This document shows, piece by piece, positions 17,468 through 27,308 of a DNA stretch of 64,000 bases. The stretch's first letter is position 1, and every line of letters starts with the position of its first letter. Source of the stretch: Parvibaculum sp. Lineage in GTDB: Bacteria; Pseudomonadota; Alphaproteobacteria; Parvibaculales; Parvibaculaceae. The notes beneath the pieces were generated by a model. It worked only from the letters and a program-made list of their open reading frames with translations, was not told the DNA's origin and ran no database searches. The DNA is taken from positions 248,001 through 312,000 of the forward strand of contig NZNS01000005.1 in the NCBI GenBank assembly GCA_002694985.1. Direction: 5' to 3'. Both the position numbers and the translations under genes were made by a program.

Positions 17468-18100
17468 TCACACTTCGGGGACAGCCATACCCCGCTGAAC
17501 CGCCGGGCGCGCGCCCACGGTATCGAGCCAGCGCTTCACATTCGCGCCCTCGCCCACCACATCGGGCTTGGCCTGCCTGATCAGATCGAAGGCGATGCTG
17601 ATCCAGGGATAGGTGGCCATATCGGCGATGGAATAATCGCCAGCCATGTAGTTCGCTTCACCGAGCCGCTTGTCCAGCACCTTGATGAGCCGTGCCGCTT
17701 CGCCGATATAGCGGTCCATGGCGTAAGGGATTTTTTCCGGCGCCGTATTGATGAAATGGTTCGCCTGCCCGAGCATCGGCCCCACACCGCCCATCTGCCA
17801 CATCAGCCATTCCAGCGTCTTTGCGCGCTGCTCACCCTTCGGCGCAAGGAACTTGCCTGTTTTTTCCGCGAGATAGATAAGGATCGCACCGGACTCGAAA
17901 ACCGCCACGGGTCCGCTATCCGCATCGCGGTCAACCATTGCGGGAATGCGATTGTTGGGACTGATCTTCAGGAACGCCGGTGCGAATTGTTCGCCCTTGC
18001 CGATATTGATGGCGTGAACTTCGTAAGGAAGGCCGGCCTCCTCAAGCATGATGGAGACTTTGCGTCCGTTTGGTGTTGTCCATGTGTAGAGATCGATCAC
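17468..18100 (-). CDS. Glutathione S-transferase family protein (YghU/YfcG-like)
   Basis: Related GSTs act as disulfide-bond reductases or detoxify electrophiles with glutathione. From the GTG at 18100 the protein has 210 residues beginning [20 protein letters not shown] after the initiator, the canonical start of this branch. The thioredoxin-like N-domain has NNRIPAMVD and [13 protein letters not shown], which bind glutathione. The helical C-domain has the [15 protein letters not shown] motif. The Asn in TPNG replaces the usual catalytic Ser/Tyr, as in the YfcG/YghU group. A paralogue is at 18679. A longer frame from 18172 has no family N-terminus. Confidence 0.9.
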   Translation of the reverse strand: MIDLYTWTTPNGRKVSIMLEEAGLPYEVHAINIGKGEQFAPAFLKISPNNRIPAMVDRDADSGPVAVFESGAILIYLAEKTGKFLAPKGEQRAKTLEWLMWQMGGVGPMLGQANHFINTAPEKIPYAMDRYIGEAARLIKVLDKRLGEANYMAGDYSIADMATYPWISIAFDLIRQAKPDVVGEGANVKRWLDTVGARPAVQRGMAVPEV

Positions 18101-18227
18101 CGCATTCCGCCTTTCGCATATGCGAAATACAAGGTTCCTCCCCGCACTCCGCGTCTTTCCGGTCGAGCGCATATGGGAATGAAAGATAGCGAGGTCGAGC
18201 CCGCCTGGCCGCGGCGTTGTGGTTTCG

Positions 18228-18578
18228 TCAGTACTCGACGGTCACTTCAACGTGATGATGGCGATGCTGCGCGCAGACATAAGGCGAGAGCTTGTATTCG
18301 CCAGGCGCAAGTTCGAGACCGACCGCATCCTGCGGCAGCAGGAAATCCGCAATCGCGTCACCCTTCGCATTGAGGATCGAGAATCCGTAAGTCCCGTCCA
18401 TTACGCGCACGACTTTCCCGCCTTCCGGCAGCTTCAGTGTCCGCCCCCAGGCTTCTTCGGTTCCGTAAGTATCCTTCTTGATCAGGCTGCCCGTTGCCGT
18501 CACCATCTCGGCCTGAGCAGGCAAGACGAAAATTGTCACAGCGGCCGTGGCGAGAAAGAAGGCGTGAACTGGGCGCAT
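18228..18578 (-). CDS. Secreted small protein of unknown function
   Basis: This 116-residue protein starts with a typical signal peptide ([20 protein letters not shown], then AQA before the probable cleavage site). The mature part is beta-rich: [20 protein letters not shown], then [20 protein letters not shown]. It ends with a His-rich [15 protein letters not shown]. The single Cys near a His cluster could bind metal, but this is speculative. The gene lies between two GST genes on the same strand. I do not recognise the family. The ATG at 18578 was preferred over 18608 because it begins the signal peptide. Confidence 0.65.
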   Translation of the reverse strand: MRPVHAFFLATAAVTIFVLPAQAEMVTATGSLIKKDTYGTEEAWGRTLKLPEGGKVVRVMDGTYGFSILNAKGDAIADFLLPQDAVGLELAPGEYKLSPYVCAQHRHHHVEVTVEY

Positions 18579-18678
18579 AGGGATCGCTCTCCGGTTCGGC
18601 GCAAACAAAGCGCCAAAGGCAAACAGCGCCTCCAGTTTCCCGGAGACGCTGTGAGCTTAACATAAGAGGATGAGCTGT

Positions 18679-19485
18679 TCAGCCCCGCCCCTGCTTTTGT
18701 GCGCGTTGTCCGAACAGCACTTTGCGTGCCTGTTCGGCCTCTTTGGATTTGTCCCCGATGGTGCCCCGGCGCAATTCGCGACCGAGAGCAAATCCCCTCT
18801 GGACGGCCGGACGGGCCTCGACCCGCTCGAACCAGTCTTTCAGGAATGGGAAATCGTCAAGCCGCTGACCCTGGTTCTTATAGGGTACGATCCAGCCCCA
18901 GCAGGCCATGTCGGCGATCGAGTAACGGCCGGCGAGATAGTCGCGGTCCTTCAGGCGCTTGTTCATCACGCCATAGAGCCGGTTCACCTCGTCGGTATAC
19001 CGCTTGATCGCATAGGGGATCTTGTTCTGAGCGTACTGGCGGAAGTGATGGGCTTGGCCCGCCATGGGGCCAAGCCCAGCCATCTGCCAGAACAGCCATT
19101 GGTCGACCTCAATTCTCGAACGCTCGCTTGCGGGATAGAACTTCCCCGTTTTGCGGCCGAGATATTGAAGGATAGCCCCCGACTCGAATATCGAAATCGG
19201 TTTCCCCCCCGGACCCTTCGGATCCACGATGGCTGGCATCCTGTTGTTCGGCGCGATCTTCAAAAAGGATCGCTTGAACTGATCTCCAACACCGATATTC
19301 ACCGGCTTCAACTCGTAAGGCAGGCCGCACTCCTCAAGCATGATCGAAATCTTCCAGCCGTTTGGCGTTGGCCAGTAATAGAGTTCGATCGGCTTGGCGT
19401 TGCCCCGCCCGGAAGCGGGACTTCGCCTTGCTGAGGAGCGTTTCGCCGCCGCCTTGGCGGGTTTTGTCCGGCGCGTATCGCTCAT
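18679..19485 (-). CDS. Glutathione S-transferase family protein (YghU-like)
   Basis: This 268-residue protein has a basic Lys/Arg/Ala-rich N-terminal extension of about 30 residues. Then comes the GST fold: IELYYWPTPNGWKISIMLEE, the glutathione-binding NNRMPAIVDP and SIFESGAILQYLGRKTG, and the helical domain with YLAGRYSIADMACWGW. The Asn in TPNG marks the YghU/YfcG class of disulfide reductases. It resembles the protein at 17468 and may be an old duplicate. The basic extension is unusual and recalls the Lys/Ala-rich protein encoded just upstream. Function in redox or detoxification is inferred from the family. Confidence 0.88.
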   Translation of the reverse strand: MSDTRRTKPAKAAAKRSSARRSPASGRGNAKPIELYYWPTPNGWKISIMLEECGLPYELKPVNIGVGDQFKRSFLKIAPNNRMPAIVDPKGPGGKPISIFESGAILQYLGRKTGKFYPASERSRIEVDQWLFWQMAGLGPMAGQAHHFRQYAQNKIPYAIKRYTDEVNRLYGVMNKRLKDRDYLAGRYSIADMACWGWIVPYKNQGQRLDDFPFLKDWFERVEARPAVQRGFALGRELRRGTIGDKSKEAEQARKVLFGQRAQKQGRG

Positions 19486-19494
19486 ATCGGTAGC

Positions 19495-20109
19495 TTAAGC
19501 CGCCTTCTTGCGCGCTGCGGGCTTACGCTTCGCAGCAGGCTTCCGCTTCGCAGGTGCCTTCTTGGCGGCAGGCTTGCGAACCGCAGCCTTGCGGACCGGC
19601 GCTTTCCGAACCGCAGTCTTGCGGGCGGTCGTCTTCCGGGCCGTGGTCTTGCGGGCAGTCGTCTTCCGAGCGGTGGTCTTGCGCGCGGTGGTTTTGCGAG
19701 CGACGGGTTTGCGTGCCGTCGTCTTGCGGGCGGCGGGCTTCCGGGCCGTCGTCTTCTTGGCTGCGGGCTTGCGCTTCGCAGGTGCCTTCTTCGCCGCTGT
19801 CTTGCGGACGGCAGGCTTCTTCGCTGCGGGCTTGCGCTTCGCAGGTGCCTTCTTCGCGACAGCTTTCTTGACGGCAGGCTTCTTCGCCGTCGTCTTCTTC
19901 GCTGCAGGCTTCTTCGCTGTCGTCTTCTTCGCCGCAGGCTTCTTCGCTACAGGCTTCCGCTTCGCGGGGGCCTTCTTCGCTGCGGTCGTCTTCGCAGCCG
20001 GCTTCTTCTTTGCGGCCGGCTTTTTCTTCGCAGCCGGCTTTTTCTTGGCTGCAGGTTTTTTGGCCGCAGCGGCCTTCGGCTTAGCTTTGGTCTTGGTGGT
20101 GGTAGCCAT
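19495..20109 (-). CDS. Histone H1-like Lys/Ala/Pro-rich protein
   Basis: This 204-residue protein is composed almost wholly of KKPAAKK-, KKAPAKRK- and RKTTARK-type repeats. It has no hydrophobic core and a very high positive charge. Such proteins resemble eukaryotic histone H1 tails and bacterial AlgP/Hc1-like proteins, and are thought to bind and compact DNA. The repeats drift from Lys-rich in the N-terminal half to Arg/Thr-rich in the C-terminal half. The opposite strand is open through the whole gene only because of the repeat. The tail of TopA at 32173 carries the same repeat type. Repeat number may vary between strains. Confidence 0.8.
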   Translation of the reverse strand: MATTTKTKAKPKAAAAKKPAAKKKPAAKKKPAAKKKPAAKTTAAKKAPAKRKPVAKKPAAKKTTAKKPAAKKTTAKKPAVKKAVAKKAPAKRKPAAKKPAVRKTAAKKAPAKRKPAAKKTTARKPAARKTTARKPVARKTTARKTTARKTTARKTTARKTTARKTAVRKAPVRKAAVRKPAAKKAPAKRKPAAKRKPAARKKAA

Positions 20110-20328
20110 GTTTCTCTAGCTCCTGATGTGCCGTTTCGTTTGGCGACAATCCATGTACTCGCAACGCACACACTGCTAGCGCCCTCGTACCCCTCAGGCG
20201 CGCCACAACAATATGAGCGCGTAAAAAGCGCTCGGCAACACAATGCAACAGATTTGTGCACGCGTGTTCGCGCCACTCTCCGGGGAAAGTGGTTACCAAA
20301 CGGTTCATTCAGGAGTCGGAAATTTTCG

Positions 20329-21849
20329 TCAGTCGTCGGATGATAGACCGAGTTTCTTCGCGAGAATTTCGTTGACGACACTCGGATTTGCCTTGCCAGA
20401 CGTGGATTTCATGACTTGGCCGACAAACCAGCCCGCAAGTTGAGGCTTGACTTTCGTTTGCTCGACTTTATCGGGGTTGGCTGCGATGACGGCGTCGATC
20501 GCCGCTTCGATAGCCCCGGAATCCGTTACCTGCTGCAGGCCTTCCTCTTCGACAATTTTGGCCGGGTCACGACCCGTTTTGTACATCGAATCAAAAACCT
20601 GCTTCGCGATTCGTCCCGAGATCGTACCGTTGGAGATCAGATCGATGAGTTCTCCAAGCTGTTTCGAGGACACTGGAGTCTCCTCTATCGAGTGCCCTTC
20701 GCGGTTCAGTGCGCCGAACAATTCGCCCGTCACCCAATTCGCTGCGAGCTTCGCATCGCGTCCCTTCGCTACCTCCTCGAAGTAGTCCGCACGCGCGCCT
20801 TCACCGACCAGAACGGTCGCGTCATAGGGTGAAAGCCCGTATTCGGAGATGAGACGCGCCTTCTTGTCGTCCGGCAGTTCCGGCAACGACGCGGCAATCT
20901 CGTTCACCCAGTCTTGCGTGAATTCGAGCGGCAGAAGGTCGGGATCGGGGAAGTAGCGGTAGTCATGCGCCTCTTCCTTGGAACGCATGGAACGCGTTTC
21001 ACCAGTCTTCGGATCAAAAAGCCGGGTTTCCTGGTCGATCGTGCCACCGTCTTCGAGGATTTCGATCTGCCTGCGTGCTTCATGTTCGATCGCCTGACCG
21101 ATGAAGCGGATTGAGTTCACATTCTTGATTTCGCAGCGTGTGCCAAGGGGCGCGCCGACTTTCCGCACCGAAACGTTAACATCCGCGCGCAGAGAACCCT
21201 CTTCCATGTTTCCGTCGCAGGTGCCGAGATAACGCAGGATCGTGCGCAGCTTCGTAACGTAAGCGCGCGCCTCTTCCGCCGAGCGCATGTCCGGCTTCGA
21301 AACAATCTCCATCAATGCAACGCCCGAACGATTGAGATCGACGAAACTCATCGCCGGATGCTGGTCATGCAGGCTCTTGCCCGCATCCTGTTCGAGATGA
21401 AGCCGCTCGATACCGACATTGACCGTCCGCCCGTCCGGCATATCGAGAATAACTTCGCCCTCACCCACGATCGGGTGCTTGAACTGCGATATCTGGTAGC
21501 CCTGCGGCAGATCGGGATAAAAGTAGTTCTTGCGGTCGAAAACCGAACGCAGATTGATCTGCGCCTTGAGACCGAGCCCCGTGCGCACCGCCTGCTCCAC
21601 GCAGAACCGGTTGATGACCGGCAGCATTCCCGGCATCGCCGCGTCGACGAAGCTCACCTGGCTGTTCTGTTCCGCACCGAATTTGGTCGAAGCGCCGGAA
21701 AAAAGCTTGGCTTTCGAGGAAACCTGCGCGTGCACCTCAAGGCCGAGAATGATCTCCCAATCGCCCGTCTGTCCCTGAATCAGGTCTTCCTTGCGCGGTT
21801 CGCGCACCTTCATCGTGCGTTCGAAATCGCTCACCATTGTCTCGGCCAT
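20329..21849 (-). CDS. gatB: Asp-tRNA(Asn)/Glu-tRNA(Gln) amidotransferase subunit B
   Basis: GatB binds misacylated Glu-tRNA(Gln) or Asp-tRNA(Asn), phosphorylates it and amidates it with ammonia from GatA. The protein has the cradle-domain motif [11 protein letters not shown], then [23 protein letters not shown] and the Mg-binding RADVNVSVR. The helical YqeY-like tail domain ends [17 protein letters not shown]. The ATG at 21849 ([12 protein letters not shown]) has GGAGGG before it and leaves a few bases after the gatA stop; the alternative start at 21867 would overlap gatA. It gives 506 residues, normal for GatB plus a short N-terminal extension. Confidence 0.96.
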   Translation of the reverse strand: MAETMVSDFERTMKVREPRKEDLIQGQTGDWEIILGLEVHAQVSSKAKLFSGASTKFGAEQNSQVSFVDAAMPGMLPVINRFCVEQAVRTGLGLKAQINLRSVFDRKNYFYPDLPQGYQISQFKHPIVGEGEVILDMPDGRTVNVGIERLHLEQDAGKSLHDQHPAMSFVDLNRSGVALMEIVSKPDMRSAEEARAYVTKLRTILRYLGTCDGNMEEGSLRADVNVSVRKVGAPLGTRCEIKNVNSIRFIGQAIEHEARRQIEILEDGGTIDQETRLFDPKTGETRSMRSKEEAHDYRYFPDPDLLPLEFTQDWVNEIAASLPELPDDKKARLISEYGLSPYDATVLVGEGARADYFEEVAKGRDAKLAANWVTGELFGALNREGHSIEETPVSSKQLGELIDLISNGTISGRIAKQVFDSMYKTGRDPAKIVEEEGLQQVTDSGAIEAAIDAVIAANPDKVEQTKVKPQLAGWFVGQVMKSTSGKANPSVVNEILAKKLGLSSDD

Positions 21850-21851
21850 GG

Positions 21852-23330
21852 TCACGCCCTCCACCATGCTTCGGCTTCCGCCGTGAAACCCGCCGCCTCT
21901 TCGATGGCAAACGCGGCGCGCAGCAGCGTTTCCTCGTCAAAGGTCCGCCCGATAAGCTGCAACCCGAGCGGCAGCCCTTCCGCCGAAAGCCCGGCCGGCA
22001 CCGAAATGCCCGGAAGTCCCGCAAGGTTCACCGTCACCGTGAAAACGTCGTTCAGATACATCGACAAGGGATCGTCGCTCTTCTCGCCGATACCGAACGC
22101 GGCCGACGGCGCCGTCGGCGTCAGCAGCACATCGACCTCCGAGAAGGCTTCCTGAAAATCGCGCGCGATCAGCGTCCGCACCTTCTGCGCCTTCAGGTAA
22201 TAGGCGTCGTAATAGCCTGCCGACAGCACATAGGTGCCCATCAGGACGCGGCGCTTCACTTCCGCGCCGAAACCTTCGGCGCGGGTGTTCTCATACATGC
22301 TCGTGATGTCCTTGCCATCGACGCGCAATCCGTAGCGCACGCCATCATAGCGAGCGAGGTTGGACGAGCATTCCGCCGGCGCAACGATGTAATAGGTCGG
22401 CAGCGCATATTTCGTGTGCGGCAGGCTCACCTCTTTCACATTGGCGCCTGCGGCCTTCAGCCACTCGATGCCGCGCGTCCAGAGCTCGTCGATCTCCTTC
22501 GGCATACCCTCGACGCGGTATTCCTTCGGAATGCCGACATTGAGCCCCTTGATGCCTCGCGAAAGCCCCGCCTCGTAATCCGGCACCGGCCGGTCGACGC
22601 TCGTCGTGTCCTTCTCGTCATGTCCGGCCATCGAGCCCAGCATGATCGCCGCATCGCGCACATCCCGCGTGATAGGCCCTGCCTGATCGAGCGACGAGGC
22701 AAAAGCCACGATGCCCCAGCGCGAGCAGCGCCCATATGTCGGCTTGAGGCCCACAGTGCCCGTGAAGGCGGCAGGCTGGCGGATGGAACCGCCCGTATCC
22801 GTCGCCGTCGCTGCTGCGCAGAGGCGCGCCGCGACCGCTGCCGACGAACCGCCCGACGATCCGCCCGGCACGAGCTTCGTGTCCGATCCCTTGCGCCGCC
22901 ACGGGTTCACCACCGGGCCATAGAAGCTCGTCTCGTTGGACGAGCCCATCGCGAATTCGTCATTATTGAGCTTGCCGAGCATCACTGCGCCATCGCGCCA
23001 GAGATTCGCGGTCACGGTCGACTCGTAAGGCGGCTCGAAGCCGTCGAGAATGTGGCTGCACGCCGTCGTCAGCACATCCTTCGTGCAGAACAGATCCTTG
23101 ATGCCAAGCGGCACCCCTTCGAGCGCGCCCCCCTCGCCCCTGGCGAGCTTCTCGTCGGAGGCCTTCGCCATCTCCAGCGCCTTTTCCGCAGTCGGCGTCA
23201 CATAGGCATTGAGCGGCGCCGCCGCTTCCATCTCCTTGAGATAGGCCCCGGTCAGCTCCGTGGAGGTGATCTCTTTCTTCTTCAGTGCGTCGCGGGCGGC
23301 GGCCAGCGTCAGCTTTGTCAGATCGCTCAT
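21852..23330 (-). CDS. gatA: Asp-tRNA(Asn)/Glu-tRNA(Gln) amidotransferase subunit A
   Basis: GatA is the glutaminase subunit that supplies ammonia to GatB. The 492-residue amidase-signature protein has the Ser-cisSer-Lys triad: K78 in LGIKDLF, S158 in PGGSSGGSS and S182 in [10 protein letters not shown]. The family sequence [13 protein letters not shown] and the late [16 protein letters not shown] are present. It lies between gatC and gatB with a 3-bp gap and a few bases respectively, a single gatCAB transcript. The start at 23330 ([20 protein letters not shown]) is the conserved N-terminus. Confidence 0.97.
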   Translation of the reverse strand: MSDLTKLTLAAARDALKKKEITSTELTGAYLKEMEAAAPLNAYVTPTAEKALEMAKASDEKLARGEGGALEGVPLGIKDLFCTKDVLTTACSHILDGFEPPYESTVTANLWRDGAVMLGKLNNDEFAMGSSNETSFYGPVVNPWRRKGSDTKLVPGGSSGGSSAAVAARLCAAATATDTGGSIRQPAAFTGTVGLKPTYGRCSRWGIVAFASSLDQAGPITRDVRDAAIMLGSMAGHDEKDTTSVDRPVPDYEAGLSRGIKGLNVGIPKEYRVEGMPKEIDELWTRGIEWLKAAGANVKEVSLPHTKYALPTYYIVAPAECSSNLARYDGVRYGLRVDGKDITSMYENTRAEGFGAEVKRRVLMGTYVLSAGYYDAYYLKAQKVRTLIARDFQEAFSEVDVLLTPTAPSAAFGIGEKSDDPLSMYLNDVFTVTVNLAGLPGISVPAGLSAEGLPLGLQLIGRTFDEETLLRAAFAIEEAAGFTAEAEAWWRA

Positions 23331-23333
23331 CGT

Positions 23334-23621
23334 TTACTCCACCCCCTTCGGCACCACGAAGAAGCCGTCTTCCGCGCCGGGCGCGTTCCGCGTCACTTCC
23401 TTTTGCAGGTTCTCCACCGTCACGACGTCGTCGCGCATCTTCATGGCAACAGCCACCGCGCTCGTCATCGGTTCCACATCCGTGACGTCCACCTCGCCGA
23501 GCTGTTCCACCCAGTCGAGAATGCCGTTGAGTTCCTTGGCCAGTGCCTCCAGCTCATCGTCCCGCACGGCAATCCGCGCAAGCCGGGCAATGTGCCGGAC
23601 CGTTTTCTGATCGACCGACAT
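23334..23621 (-). CDS. gatC: Asp-tRNA(Asn)/Glu-tRNA(Gln) amidotransferase subunit C
   Basis: GatC wraps around and stabilises the GatA-GatB complex. The 95-residue protein begins MSVDQKTVRHIARLARIAV and contains LNGILDWVEQLGEVD and the C-terminal APGAEDGFFVVPKGVE, both hallmarks of the family. The frame continues upstream to 23894, but the family N-terminus and normal length fix the start at 23621. It is the first gene of gatCAB and is divergent from ruvX. Confidence 0.95.
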   Translation of the reverse strand: MSVDQKTVRHIARLARIAVRDDELEALAKELNGILDWVEQLGEVDVTDVEPMTSAVAVAMKMRDDVVTVENLQKEVTRNAPGAEDGFFVVPKGVE

Positions 23622-23840
23622 GGGTCCGCCTCTATTGGTGTTCGGGAAGGGGGCGTTTCCGCCTCGGGACAGAGCCCCGGCTGCACGCGCCCCTTGCTCG
23701 TTGAATCGCGACGGAACATAACAAGCAGGAGCCCCACGCTGCAACGGCGCATCACTATATATATGTGCCTTCAGATTGCCTTGCCCTCTCGCCCCTTCTA
23801 ATCTCTGCCACGCCATAATTTCCGTAAAGGTAACAAGCAC

Positions 23841-24311
23841 TTGAGCGCCAATGTGAAACCTCTTGAGGAACTTGAAGAAGGGCTCGGGCGCCATGACCGG
23901 CTGATGGGCGCCGATCTGGGTACCAAAACCATCGGTCTTGCGCTCTCGGATGTCTCACGAAGCATCGCGAGCCCACTCGAAACCATCAAGCGCACCAAGT
24001 TCACCGCGGATGCCGGGCGCATCATCGCCCTGGCGAAACAGCACGATGTCGCCGCCCTCGTCTTCGGCCTGCCTCTCAATATGGACGGCACCGAGGGGCC
24101 GCGCTGCCAGTCCACCCGCGCCTTCGTCCGCAACCTCGAAAAGCTGACCGATCTTCCCGTCGTCTTCTGGGATGAGCGCATGTCGACAATGGCCGTCACG
24201 CGCACGCTGCTGGACGCCGATGCGAGCCGCGCGCGCCGCGCCGAACTCGTGGACAAGATGGCCGCTTCCTACATCCTGCAAGGCGCGCTCGACCGCCTGC
24301 GCCGGCTCTGA
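23841..24311 (+). CDS. ruvX: Holliday junction resolvase-like / pre-16S rRNA nuclease YqgF
   Basis: RuvX/YqgF is an RNase H-fold nuclease linked to 16S rRNA 5' maturation. The 156-residue protein has the first acidic site D25 in [12 protein letters not shown], then [14 protein letters not shown] and VFWDERMST with the second acidic residue. The last helix has a [14 protein letters not shown] motif. The best start is TTG at 23841, with AAAGG about ten bases before it; no upstream ATG fits. The start is the least certain part. It is divergent from gatC. Confidence 0.93.
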   Translation: MSANVKPLEELEEGLGRHDRLMGADLGTKTIGLALSDVSRSIASPLETIKRTKFTADAGRIIALAKQHDVAALVFGLPLNMDGTEGPRCQSTRAFVRNLEKLTDLPVVFWDERMSTMAVTRTLLDADASRARRAELVDKMAASYILQGALDRLRRL

Positions 24312-24335
24312 GCACCACAAGAAAAAGAAACCTCA

Positions 24336-25250
24336 ATGCTCCCCATCCTGAACTCCCTCGTCCCGGTCTTCCTCGTCATCGCGCTCGGCTTCGTCATCAA
24401 ACGCATGGATTTTCCGGGCGAAGGGCTCTGGGTGCCGCTCGACCGCCTCACCTATTACATCTTCTTCCCCGCGCTGCTCCTCCACACCCTCGCAACCGCA
24501 AACCTCGCCGATTACGACATCTGGCCCATGGCTTCCGCGCTCGGCGCAGGCCTCTTCTCGATGGTCGCAATCCTGATGCTGCTGAAGGCGGTGCTGCCGC
24601 TATCGGGCCCGCAATTCTCGTCCGTCTTTCAGGGTGCCGCGCGCTGGAACGGCTTCGTCGCGCTCGCCGCCATCGGCTCGCTCTTCGGCCCCGAAGGCGT
24701 AACGCTCGCTGCCGTCGCTTTCGCCGTCCTCGTGCCCGCGGTCAACATCCTCTCGGTGCTGATCCTCACGCGCTATGCGGGCGACACGCCAGCCGGCATG
24801 GGCACCGTGCTGCGTCTCCTGTCGAAGAACCCGCTCATCCTTGCCTGCGCGCTCGGCATTCTGCTCAACATCACCGGCATCGGCCTTCCCGGCCCACTCG
24901 CGCCCACATTCGACATTCTCGGCGCTGCTGCGCTGACCATCGGCCTCATCGCCATCGGCGCGGGCCTCAAGCCCGCCCATGCGCTCGAAACCGGCTGGAT
25001 CGTGGCGCTGACAAGCACCCTCCGCCTCATCGCCATGCCGCTTCTGATGATGGGCTGGTGCCTCGCCTTTGACGTAACTGGCCTGCCGCGCCTCGTGGTC
25101 CTGCTCTGCGGCGCGGTGCCCGGTGCAACCTCGTCCTACATCCTCGCCCGCCAGCTCGGCGGCGACGCAACGCTGATGGCAAGCCTCATCACCGGCTCCA
25201 CCATCCTCGCCGCCATCACCATGCCGCTAATGCTATGGCTGTTGGGGTGA
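24336..25250 (+). CDS. AEC family transporter (auxin efflux carrier-like)
   Basis: This 304-residue inner-membrane protein has about ten hydrophobic segments. It shows the family layout: an N-terminal half beginning PILNSLVPVFLVIALGFVIKR, then TYYIFFPALLLHTLA. The second half has the conserved LRLIAMPLLMMG and the P-G-A-T motif VPGATSSYILARQLGGD before the last helices. AEC carriers export organic acids or similar anions. The substrate is unknown here. It lies 24 bp after ruvX and 7 bp before a small membrane protein gene, so the three may share a transcript. Confidence 0.88.
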   Translation: MLPILNSLVPVFLVIALGFVIKRMDFPGEGLWVPLDRLTYYIFFPALLLHTLATANLADYDIWPMASALGAGLFSMVAILMLLKAVLPLSGPQFSSVFQGAARWNGFVALAAIGSLFGPEGVTLAAVAFAVLVPAVNILSVLILTRYAGDTPAGMGTVLRLLSKNPLILACALGILLNITGIGLPGPLAPTFDILGAAALTIGLIAIGAGLKPAHALETGWIVALTSTLRLIAMPLLMMGWCLAFDVTGLPRLVVLLCGAVPGATSSYILARQLGGDATLMASLITGSTILAAITMPLMLWLLG

Positions 25251-25257
25251 GAAGAGC

Positions 25258-25473
25258 ATGATGGCGCTTAAAATCGCGCGCACGATATTGCTCTTCGCGC
25301 TCGCGATTTGCACCACGGCATTCGCAGTCGATTATTTTGACGTGAGCTATCACGAACTCGCGACATTGATGGCGTTCGCCGCCATTGCCGTCATGTTCCT
25401 CGCAGCGCTGGCCTGCATCGTCATCCAGTTCGGCATACCTTTTCTGAAAGACCTGAGCAGACGCAAACGCTGA
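25258..25473 (+). CDS. Small two-helix membrane protein
   Basis: This 71-residue protein has two hydrophobic segments (ILLFALAICTTAFAVDYF and LMAFAAIAVMFLAALACIVI) and a basic C-terminal tail DLSRRKR, which suggests a cytoplasmic C-terminus. No family is recognised. The ATG is 7 bp after the AEC transporter stop, so it is likely co-transcribed. Its stop abuts the stop of the convergent acyl-CoA dehydrogenase gene. Confidence 0.6.
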   Translation: MMALKIARTILLFALAICTTAFAVDYFDVSYHELATLMAFAAIAVMFLAALACIVIQFGIPFLKDLSRRKR

Positions 25474-27198
25474 CTACGCCACCCGCGCCCGCTCGATGAT
25501 CGCCCTCACATCCGCCTCCACTGGCAGCGTGCCATATACATCGCCCCAGTCGCGCCCGAGTCTCGTCGCACAATAAGCATCCGACACCGCGCTCGGCGCA
25601 TGCTGCAACAGCAACGAACCCGCCGTCACTTTCGCCATCTGCTCCACCACCTGCCGCGAGCGCGCTTCGAGCGAGCCCATATCCGTGAACGCATCCTTCA
25701 GCGCCTCGAGCGCGCCGTCATAAGCAGCACTCGCGCCCTTCGCCTTCTCCAATTCCGCAAACACAACCTCAAGCGCATGCGGTTCGCGTCCCAGCGCGCG
25801 CAACACGTCGAGGCACATGACATTGCCCGAACCTTCCCAGATCGCATTCACCGGCATCTCACGATAGATGCGCCCGGCAATCCCTTCCTCCACATAGCCA
25901 TTGCCGCCAAGGCATTCCATCGCCTCATAGGCAAGGTTCGGCGCGCGCTTGCAGACCCAGTATTTCGCCACCGGCGTCATGATACGCCGGAAGGCCGCCT
26001 CCGCTTCGTCCTCATGCGCCCGGTCGAAACTCCGCGCCACACGGAACGACAATGCCGTCGCCGCTTCCGTTTCGAGCGCGAGATCCGCCAGCACATTCGC
26101 CATCAGCGGCTGGTCGATCAGCTTCTTCTGAAACACCGTGCGATAGGAACAATGATGCACGGCCTGTGACACCGCCTGCCGCATCATCCCCGCCGTCGCC
26201 ACCGCGCAGTCGAGCCGCGTATAGGTCGCCATCTCGATGATGTTGCGAACGCCGCGTCCTTCCTCGCCGATCAGCCAGCCCGATGCAGCCTGAAACTCGA
26301 CTTCGGAAGAGGCATTCGACTTGTTGCCGACCTTCTCCTTCAAACGCTGAATACGGATCGCGTTGACGCTCCCGTCCGGCCGGAAGCGCGGCATCAGGAA
26401 GCACGAGATGCCGCCCCCCTTTTCGTTCGCGGAGGGCACCTGCGCGAGCACGAGAAACGCGTCGCACATCGGCGCGGAGAAAAACCACTTGTGCCCGGTG
26501 ATGCGATATTCCTCGCCCGGCCCGCCCTTGCCTGCGGGATGCGCCACCGTCGTGTTTGCGCGCACATCGGTGCCGCCCTGCTTCTCCGTCATGCCCATGC
26601 CGAGCGTCACGCCCGTCTTCTGGTCCGCCGGAATGAAACGCGGGTCATATTCGCGCGACAGAATGCGCGGCACCCATTCCTTCGCCAGCGACGGCTGAAA
26701 CATCAACGTCGGCACCGCCGCATTCGTCATGGTGATCGGGCAGCCATGTCCCGCTTCCGCCTGCGTCATCATGTAGGTGCCCGCAAGCCGCGCCACGACA
26801 GCGCCGGACTTCGGTTTCGCGTCCAGTCCCCCTTTCAAATAGTCCCAGGGCGAGCCATGCAGCCCCTGTTTCACCGAAAGCGTCATCAGCGCGTGATAGG
26901 AGGGATGAAACTCCACCCGATCTTCGCGGTGCCCGAAGCGGTCGAAACTCTTCAGCACCGGCAGATAGGCATTCGCCTGCCGCCCGAGGTCCAGCACCTC
27001 CGCGCTCCCCGTGACCTTCCCGAATTCGGTGAGCGATGCGCGCGCATCCCCGGCGCCCTCCCGCTCCACGGTCTCCATCAGCGCCTTGTCGCCTGTGAAC
27101 AGGTTCACATTCTCAAGTGGCGGCGGCTGGTTGAACACCTCATGCGTCGCGAAATCGGCAGGCGTTTCGGCTTCTGCGTTCATATCGGCTGCGGCCAT
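25474..27198 (-). CDS. Acyl-CoA dehydrogenase, AidB-like
   Basis: This flavoprotein of about 574 residues belongs to the acyl-CoA dehydrogenase fold and resembles E. coli AidB, an alkylation-response protein. Features are GMGMTEKQGGTDVRANTT (substrate/FAD loop), GHKWFFSAPMCDAFLVLAQV, and the late ECLGGNGYVEEGIAGRIYRE with GSGNVMCLDVLRAL. The extra N-terminal region and C-terminal helical extension fit the AidB branch, which forms tetramers and binds DNA in E. coli. The ATG at 27198 follows GAGG; a longer frame from 27348 would overlap the pyrB promoter. Whether it dehydrogenates acyl-CoA or protects DNA is not clear. Confidence 0.88.
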   Translation of the reverse strand: MAAADMNAEAETPADFATHEVFNQPPPLENVNLFTGDKALMETVEREGAGDARASLTEFGKVTGSAEVLDLGRQANAYLPVLKSFDRFGHREDRVEFHPSYHALMTLSVKQGLHGSPWDYLKGGLDAKPKSGAVVARLAGTYMMTQAEAGHGCPITMTNAAVPTLMFQPSLAKEWVPRILSREYDPRFIPADQKTGVTLGMGMTEKQGGTDVRANTTVAHPAGKGGPGEEYRITGHKWFFSAPMCDAFLVLAQVPSANEKGGGISCFLMPRFRPDGSVNAIRIQRLKEKVGNKSNASSEVEFQAASGWLIGEEGRGVRNIIEMATYTRLDCAVATAGMMRQAVSQAVHHCSYRTVFQKKLIDQPLMANVLADLALETEAATALSFRVARSFDRAHEDEAEAAFRRIMTPVAKYWVCKRAPNLAYEAMECLGGNGYVEEGIAGRIYREMPVNAIWEGSGNVMCLDVLRALGREPHALEVVFAELEKAKGASAAYDGALEALKDAFTDMGSLEARSRQVVEQMAKVTAGSLLLQHAPSAVSDAYCATRLGRDWGDVYGTLPVEADVRAIIERARVA

Positions 27199-27268
27199 GA
27201 CGGGAACCTCTTTTCGGGGGTACTTGGCCAAGAGGTTAACACTGCCGCCGCCACCGGCCAATTCCGCC

Positions 27269-27299
27269 TTGCCGCTCCCTTGAATCGGCCCTATACAAT
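27269..27299 (+). promoter_or_regulatory. Candidate sigma70-type promoter of pyrB
   Basis: TTGCCG at 27269-27274 and TATACAAT at 27292-27299 are separated by 17 bp. The expected transcription start (about 27304) is only a few bases before the pyrB ATG at 27309, implying a near-leaderless mRNA. No ribosome binding site is seen there. Confidence 0.45.
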
Positions 27300-27308
27300 G
27301 CGGCTTTA

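Noticed and set aside
19508..20119. Plus-strand ORF opposite the H1-like protein (Phe/Ala/Gly-rich)
   Set aside because: The repeat makes both strands open. The Lys/Ala sense has a known protein type and the correct neighbours; the Phe/Gly sense does not.
21837..23801. 654-codon plus-strand ORF opposite gatA and gatC
   Set aside because: It is a coding shadow of gatCA. The predicted protein is Arg/His-rich and crosses two gene boundaries on the other strand.
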